From Caryophanales bacterium (GTDB lineage Bacteria > Bacillota > Bacilli > Exiguobacteriales > Exiguobacteriaceae), in assembly GCA_902363455.1 (NCBI GenBank), contig CABJAC010000001.1, positions 1,240,001-1,304,000 of the forward strand: a DNA stretch of 64,000 nucleotides. The letters are read 5' to 3'. A model generated the notes under the pieces. It was not told the DNA's origin. It worked only from the letters and a program-made list of their open reading frames with translations, and ran no database searches. This document shows positions 59,112-64,000 of the stretch, piece by piece. Made by a program: the position numbers and the translations under genes. The stretch's first letter is position 1, and each line of letters starts with the position of its first letter.

Positions 59112-61580
59112 TCATTGATTCAATTCTTCGACTAGATTCTCCTGGTTCCGCCTTGTCGTGAACCAGATCAGTCCAAATACCAACACGATAAGTCCGACAA
59201 CCGTCATGTTGATACTCGTCAAGTCCAGCGCGATGTTTCCGCCATCGACGCGTGAGATCAAGAAGGTGGTGCCAATCCCGGTGACGAGTCCGAATCCGAT
59301 GCCGCTACCGATGAAAATCAGCATTTGAATCAAAATCAAACGTCGGAGCGACGACCGGGTCAAGACCAACGTCCGGAGTAACGCATACTCGCGTCGTTTC
59401 GTCGCCAAATAATTTAATAACGAATTGGCGAGACCAAACCAGACGGATACACTCATGACAGCCAGCGCGACGATGAAGACAATCCATCGTTCTTGCAGTT
59501 GCTGATTCGCTAGGTTGACGGATGTCTCATACCGGTTCAACTGGAGCGTCGGATAACGTGTCGTCAGTTCCTGCAACACGGCCTGTGTCTGCTTCGTGTC
59601 GGCTGCATCGATATACAGTGCACCAAGCCGGTCTTCAGAAGTACGGATCGACGACCGCCAGTCGAACCAGGCGTCCGTTGGTAAGTCCGGGTCAATCTGA
59701 CCGACTTCAAATCTACCAATCGAGAAGGTGCCCGTTTCTCCATCTATAAAACGCCCCACCTCAAGACGGTCACCCACTTCCAACTCATTCGCTTGCGCAA
59801 ATGCTTTAGAGACGATGAATTGATCGTTTTCTAAAGAGCGAACGGGTTTACCAATTGCGTCAAGTTTTTCAAGGTCTGTCAATGCGTAATTAAAAGTAAT
59901 GGTGTGATCTGATTTGATGATTTCAAGTCCACTTACCGGAGAAACGAATGTACTTTTTGCTTCCGGCAACTCCTCTTCGATCGTCTGTGTCAGTTCAAGT
60001 GGATCAGCTTTTGTCCCTTCAATCAAGCGGCTTTTCAGGACCAGTTCCGTCGGATATTGTGTCTTCAGATAGGTCAGCTCATTTTGTTTAATTGTCTCAA
60101 TGAAGGTCGAACCGAGGACAACAACAACCAGCAGGATTTGGACGATCAGCATCAGCAACGCGTTTTTCCGTATTTGCGGCAAGACACTCCGAACAGCCAC
60201 AAACGTCGTCGGTCCAGCCACTTTTTGAAGCAACGGTTCAATTCGGACCAACAGCCACTTCAGCAACAATGGCGTTGCGCTGTACATCATCAGAAGAAAA
60301 CTGATAGTCGACACGAGATACCCACCAGCTCGGTGATTGTCTGTTTGCGCGAGAATCGTCGCATATAACAGTGCCCCTGCTGTGAGTGCGACGAAAAATT
60401 TAACGAAACGTCCCCGGAGCCGCGACGCTTTTGGTTCATCATGATTTTGGCGCATGACATGGAGCGGCAGAATCCGCCGGTTGCGGTAAGCAGCAGCACT
60501 CAGCAATAAGAGAATCAACAGGCTGCTGCCGACTGTAACGAGAAAGGCCAATTGCCCATCAAACGGAATGACCGCTCCTTTCAGCGCAAACAGTTCCCGC
60601 CACTGCTCCTGCAGGACACTGTAAAACAATCCGCTTAACAAGAAAGCCATCAGAGCTCCGGCGCAGACAATCAGACTCGATTGGATCATGAAGATTTGGA
60701 ACAATTGCCGCGTCGTCGCCCCAAGCGTCCGCATGATGGCGAACTGATACCGGTGTTTGCGGAGAAAGACATCAAAATTCGTCATCAGGATAAACGCGGA
60801 GACGATTAAAATCAGTCCGGCAATGATGCCGACATAGACCTGCATGGCCGAGACACCGTTGACGCTCGAAGTTTCGGTTTCGGCAAGTTCGACGCGCAGG
60901 CCAGATATGGCTTGTGTCAGTCGATCCGCATAGGCAACGACATCCGAATCCTTTTCCAACTGAACCAAGACATATGTTGCAAGACCTTCTTGCCCGACGG
61001 TTGCATTCAATTCTTTGACATCAGCATACGACATCACTAGCGTATCCGGTGCTGCTCCGCTCGCTGATGCGTCCGGCTGGATTTCAATCACGCGGTACTT
61101 GTTACCTGCAATCGTGAGTGTCTGTCCTACTTTGACGTTATAGGCTTTGGCCAATCCCGCATTCGGAATGACCTCGCCCCGCCCCACTGATTGCTTAAAA
61201 TGATAGCGGCTTTTGGCGAGCGAATCATTTTTTGTCCCGATCGTATAAACATCCGCTGTCGTTTGTCCGGTGACCGTCAAATTCGTAATCAAAATCGGTG
61301 AAATCTGCCGGGTCTGTTGATTTCCTGTCAGACGGGCCAAAAAGGATTGATCGATGATTTTGGTTTGTCCACTTTGATAGCCGACCGATAAATCCATCTT
61401 GCCATAGAGCCGCTCGATATCGGCTTGAACCGACGCCTGACTTTGCGAAACAAACAAGACCATCGACAGGACAAGTAAAATCGAAATCAATACGCTGCCG
61501 ATTGAGGTCAGAAGAATCATCGGACTTTTCCGGTATAATTTCAGTGCCAATCGGAACAAATGCTGTTTCTCCTGCTTCAT
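59112..61580 (-). CDS. FtsX-type ABC permease with two FtsX units (822 aa)
   Basis: Helix 1 (about 18-44), outer domain (about 45-245), three helices with RKHRYQFAIMRTLGATTRQL, a middle pair of helices (about 388-440), helix at about 470-490 (IVQILLVVVVLGSTFIETIK), second outer domain (about 495-690) and a last set of three helices with TKRREYALLRTLVLTRSSLR. This ten-helix plan is that of LolE/BceB-related large permeases. It overlaps its ATPase gene by 4 bases. No substrate can be named. It is not closely related to the permeases at 4843-56060. Confidence 0.88.
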   Translation of the reverse strand: MKQEKQHLFRLALKLYRKSPMILLTSIGSVLISILLVLSMVLFVSQSQASVQADIERLYGKMDLSVGYQSGQTKIIDQSFLARLTGNQQTRQISPILITNLTVTGQTTADVYTIGTKNDSLAKSRYHFKQSVGRGEVIPNAGLAKAYNVKVGQTLTIAGNKYRVIEIQPDASASGAAPDTLVMSYADVKELNATVGQEGLATYVLVQLEKDSDVVAYADRLTQAISGLRVELAETETSSVNGVSAMQVYVGIIAGLILIVSAFILMTNFDVFLRKHRYQFAIMRTLGATTRQLFQIFMIQSSLIVCAGALMAFLLSGLFYSVLQEQWRELFALKGAVIPFDGQLAFLVTVGSSLLILLLLSAAAYRNRRILPLHVMRQNHDEPKASRLRGRFVKFFVALTAGALLYATILAQTDNHRAGGYLVSTISFLLMMYSATPLLLKWLLVRIEPLLQKVAGPTTFVAVRSVLPQIRKNALLMLIVQILLVVVVLGSTFIETIKQNELTYLKTQYPTELVLKSRLIEGTKADPLELTQTIEEELPEAKSTFVSPVSGLEIIKSDHTITFNYALTDLEKLDAIGKPVRSLENDQFIVSKAFAQANELEVGDRLEVGRFIDGETGTFSIGRFEVGQIDPDLPTDAWFDWRSSIRTSEDRLGALYIDAADTKQTQAVLQELTTRYPTLQLNRYETSVNLANQQLQERWIVFIVALAVMSVSVWFGLANSLLNYLATKRREYALLRTLVLTRSSLRRLILIQMLIFIGSGIGFGLVTGIGTTFLISRVDGGNIALDLTSINMTVVGLIVLVFGLIWFTTRRNQENLVEELNQ

Positions 61581-62323
61581 ACCGACCTCACGTAGCGCTC
61601 GAACGTCTCCATGATTGGTCCAAGTTCTCCGGTCGACGGCTGATCGGCTACGATTCGTCCGTCGTGGAAGTACAACACCCGATCGGCGTAAGACGCGACC
61701 TGCGCATCATGCGTGACGAGCAGGATGCTGGTCTGTTGTTTTTTGTTCAGCGCCTTCAGCAGCGTCATGATTTCCGTCGACGTCCTGAAATCAAGATTCC
61801 CGGTCGGTTCGTCCGCCAAAATGATTGGCGGCTCTGTAATCAATGCCCGGGCAATTGCCACCCGTTGTTGTTGACCGCCCGACAGTTCGGTCGACCGATG
61901 TTTCGCCCATCGTGAAAGTCCCACATGTTCGAGAAGATGTTCTACCCGTTGCCGGATTGTCTTCGCATCAGTACCGGCAAGCATTAACGGCAGTGCCACA
62001 TTTTCTGAAACCGTCAAATCGTCGAGCAGATGGAACGATTGAAAAATAAAGCCGATGTTTTGTTGCCGGTACAAGGTTGCCGCCGGTTCCGTGAAGATTT
62101 CGCGTTGCGCTTCATCCCGCAACCGCAACGTACCGCTTGTCGGCTGATCAAGTGCTCCGAGAATGTTCAACAAGGTGCTTTTACCTGAACCGCTCGTGCC
62201 CATGATGGCAATGAATTCCCCTTCCTGCATCGAAAACGAGACATCGTCGAGTGCATGGATCGTCTCCGTTCCCCGTTGATACGTCTTTGTCATATGTTGA
62301 ATTTGCAATAATGTTGGTGTCAT
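61577..62323 (-). CDS. ABC transporter ATP-binding protein
   Basis: 248 residues. Walker A GTSGSGKST (42-50), FIFQSFHLLDDLTVSENVAL, signature LSGGQQQR, Walker B ILADEPTGNLDF and H-loop LVTHD. Overlaps the permease start by 4 bases; AAAAGGAG before the ATG. First gene of a two-gene operon, the motor for the 822-residue permease. Confidence 0.92.
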   Translation of the reverse strand: MTPTLLQIQHMTKTYQRGTETIHALDDVSFSMQEGEFIAIMGTSGSGKSTLLNILGALDQPTSGTLRLRDEAQREIFTEPAATLYRQQNIGFIFQSFHLLDDLTVSENVALPLMLAGTDAKTIRQRVEHLLEHVGLSRWAKHRSTELSGGQQQRVAIARALITEPPIILADEPTGNLDFRTSTEIMTLLKALNKKQQTSILLVTHDAQVASYADRVLYFHDGRIVADQPSTGELGPIMETFERYVRSV

Positions 62324-62566
62324 CCCATTCTCCTTTTTATGTATATTTCACACCTATAATACCATTAAAAGGATATTCAGCACTTGCGTAATTTAAAATG
62401 AAGATTCCAAGCATTTATTACTAGAAATTTAGTTTTGAACCTAAACCGACGTGGAATATCTAACCATATGTAATATAACCTGCCTCTGACATTGATTTTG
62501 TACTTCTATTTCTTTTCTACCCCCACATCGACCATGCCCCTCGCGCTATGTAAGGAGGAACTGAAT

Positions 62567-63184
62567 ATGGATGCAGATCGAACACAGACGATGCAGACGA
62601 CAAACGTCCGTTTAATACTGGGAGCTGTTTTGTTGATCGCCGGATTTTATGCCCTCGCTTCTTTCAGCTGGGCCTGGTGGGGATTGTTCATCGGAGGTGG
62701 GCTGGCGTGGCTGATTGCTTTTCAGAGAGACAGTAAACTCGCCTTCTCCCGTCCACGCAAACTTTGGCTGATTCCTGTCGGCGCCATCGTCTATCTCGTC
62801 ACTGCCACGCTGACCGGATTGCTTGCATCAGCAATCGGCTTTGATTGGGCCGCCAATCCGGGAGTCGGGCACCTGAATCAATTGATCTTCATGTTGCCGT
62901 TCATGCTGATGGGAGAAGAATTGCTCGGAATCGGCATTTTGGAAGGTTTGCGGAGTAAAGGACTGTCCTTCTTACTCAGTTCGCTGATCAGTGCACTTAT
63001 TTTTGGCTTGATGCATGTCTTTTCCTACTGGGACGGCTCCGTCTTCTCGACAGTCGCCCACGTGCTTTTGCTTCAAGGTGTCGCTCGTTTAATCTTCAAT
63101 TACGTCTACTTGAAGATGGGACGCAGTATCTGGGGTTCTTGGCTGACCCATCTCCTGGTCGATCTCATCGCGCTCGCCCGTTGA
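62567..63184 (+). CDS. CPBP (CAAX/Abi)-family membrane protein with altered first motif
   Basis: 205 residues from the ATG at 62567, 8 bases after AAGGAGG. Six to seven helices. The family motifs are recognisable: MGEELLGIGILEGL (motif 1 Glu pair), FGLMHVF (motif 2 His) and a final HLLVDLIAL (His). However the Arg of the usual EExxxR is missing. Family members cleave prenylated or bacteriocin-related peptides, or give bacteriocin immunity; activity here is uncertain. Confidence 0.78.
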   Translation: MDADRTQTMQTTNVRLILGAVLLIAGFYALASFSWAWWGLFIGGGLAWLIAFQRDSKLAFSRPRKLWLIPVGAIVYLVTATLTGLLASAIGFDWAANPGVGHLNQLIFMLPFMLMGEELLGIGILEGLRSKGLSFLLSSLISALIFGLMHVFSYWDGSVFSTVAHVLLLQGVARLIFNYVYLKMGRSIWGSWLTHLLVDLIALAR

Positions 63185-63240
63185 GACCACTTCACCACTC
63201 GCTCGAGTCGCATGGAATGTCTTATTTTTTTATACGACAA

Positions 63241-63273
63241 AGGGTGCCGGCTTTGATTCCGGCACCTCTTTTT
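63241..63273. terminator. Bidirectional terminator
   Basis: GGTGCCGG pairs perfectly with CCGGCACC around CTTTGATT, followed by TCTTTTTG. Between the CPBP gene and the convergent FetB-like gene. Confidence 0.85.
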
Positions 63274-63298
63274 GTATGCCCAGACAAATAGAACGCCT

Positions 63299-64000
63299 TT
63301 ACTTACCCGCCTTGCGGTACGTCAAACCGATGAACTGTGACTTCTGATTAAACAGTTTCCGGTACGACATGTAACCGACGAGTACGGCGGACGTTGCTGC
63401 CGTCGTCAGCAACAGGAATAAAATCAATAATTGATAGAGGACCGCTTCCATCGGATTGGCCCCGCCGATGATCAGTCCGCTCATCATTCCGGGCAGTTGA
63501 ACCAAGCCCATTGTCTTCTGCGCTTCAATCGTCGGAATCATGCTCGTCCGGATGGCACTCTTGAGGCTTGTATCGATGGCTGTTTTCGTATCACCGCCAA
63601 GCGATAAAATCAGTTCAATGATCTCGTCGCCCCGTTCGACCTCGTCCTTGAACTTATTTAGAAATAAGAGTGACAAAATCATACAGTTTCCAATCACCAT
63701 CCCACTGATCGGAATGACTTGCTGGGCTTCAAACGGAATGATGTTCAGTCCGAGCATCAGACCCATCGTCAGGACTTCGACCGAGACCAAGGTCGCAAGG
63801 ACAATCCACTGGATACCGGGAATCCCGTCACCTTTACGGATGACGTTCAGTGTCGCTGCACCGATCATCAACAGAATCATCAGCAGGATGTAGATCGGAC
63901 TGTCACTCTCAAAAACAAACGTCAGGATATAGCCGATGATCAGCAACTGAATGATCGAGCGGACAGTCGCGATCAGGATGTCTTTTTCGAGACCGAGTTT
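63299..64000 (-). CDS. fetB: FetB/UPF0014-family ABC permease, N-terminus beyond the window
   Basis: 234 residues visible, continuing past the right edge. Landmarks of the UPF0014 family: ATVRSIIQLLIIGYILTFVF, IPISGMVIGNCMILSLLFLN, and the strongly conserved GLVQLPGMMSGLIIGGANPM, followed by helices ending in YRKAGK. In E. coli FetAB exports iron and protects from peroxide stress; homologues in Firmicutes are likely metal exporters. The matching ATPase gene is expected to the right, outside the window. Confidence 0.85.
   Translation of the reverse strand, partial: KLGLEKDILIATVRSIIQLLIIGYILTFVFESDSPIYILLMILLMIGAATLNVIRKGDGIPGIQWIVLATLVSVEVLTMGLMLGLNIIPFEAQQVIPISGMVIGNCMILSLLFLNKFKDEVERGDEIIELILSLGGDTKTAIDTSLKSAIRTSMIPTIEAQKTMGLVQLPGMMSGLIIGGANPMEAVLYQLLILFLLLTTAATSAVLVGYMSYRKLFNQKSQFIGLTYRKAGK

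Overview
The window looks like a chromosomal stretch of a Gram-positive Bacillales bacterium, most probably Exiguobacterium or a close relative. That genus call is inference from content and base composition, not from a database match. Supporting signs are strong AAGGAGG-type ribosome binding sites before nearly every gene, single-membrane lipoproteins and transporters, many T-tailed hairpin terminators, PadR/MarR/TetR/Lrp regulators and a SwrC-type RND pump. Two blocks, about 25.1-26.7 kb and 40.0-45.9 kb, are visibly more AT-rich and look acquired. No tRNA, rRNA, CRISPR array or origin was seen.

Layout. 1-7.5 kb: envelope-stress style ABC cluster. A sensor kinase (cut by the window edge) and its response regulator (broken by an in-frame stop) lie downstream of a MacB-like permease, ATPase and adaptor; a divergent ATPase plus 878-aa FtsX-type permease follows. 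7.5-25 kb: housekeeping and accessory genes: ClC and K+ channels, phosphotransferases, oxidoreductase, hydrolase, M50-like protein, Lrp, two PadR-linked or ArsR-linked transport loci, and two paralogous propeller-like lipoproteins. 25.1-26.7 kb: an IS605-type element without tnpB that still carries an omega-RNA-like end, an orphan AT-rich gene and a gene fragment. 26.7-40 kb: two chemoreceptors, PadR/DUF2812 and PadR/DUF1048 pairs, VOC and MBL-fold proteins, PspC, AraC, a beta-helix lipoprotein, a frameshifted lipoprotein, and a MarR-SDR-SDR operon. 40-45.9 kb: AT-rich island with a TetR-RND pump operon, a second TetR and an IS30-like remnant.

47.9-56.1 kb is the most unusual part. A small exported protein is followed by two giant FtsX-type permeases of about 1,250 and 1,230 residues. 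After the permease core each giant has an additional membrane segment and two copies of a roughly 140-residue domain; the small protein is a single copy of the same domain behind one membrane segment. Five copies of this domain lie in a row, with no ATPase gene beside them. The shorter 878-residue paralogue at 4.8 kb has an ATPase partner but no such extension. 56-64 kb: a DUF606 transporter, small membrane proteins, another FtsX/ATPase pair, a CPBP-family protein and the start of a FetB-like permease.

Three genes (AraC, TetR, DUF606 transporter) have their natural N-terminus and a well-placed ribosome binding site in front of ATC or ATT instead of ATG/GTG/TTG, a recurring feature worth experimental attention.
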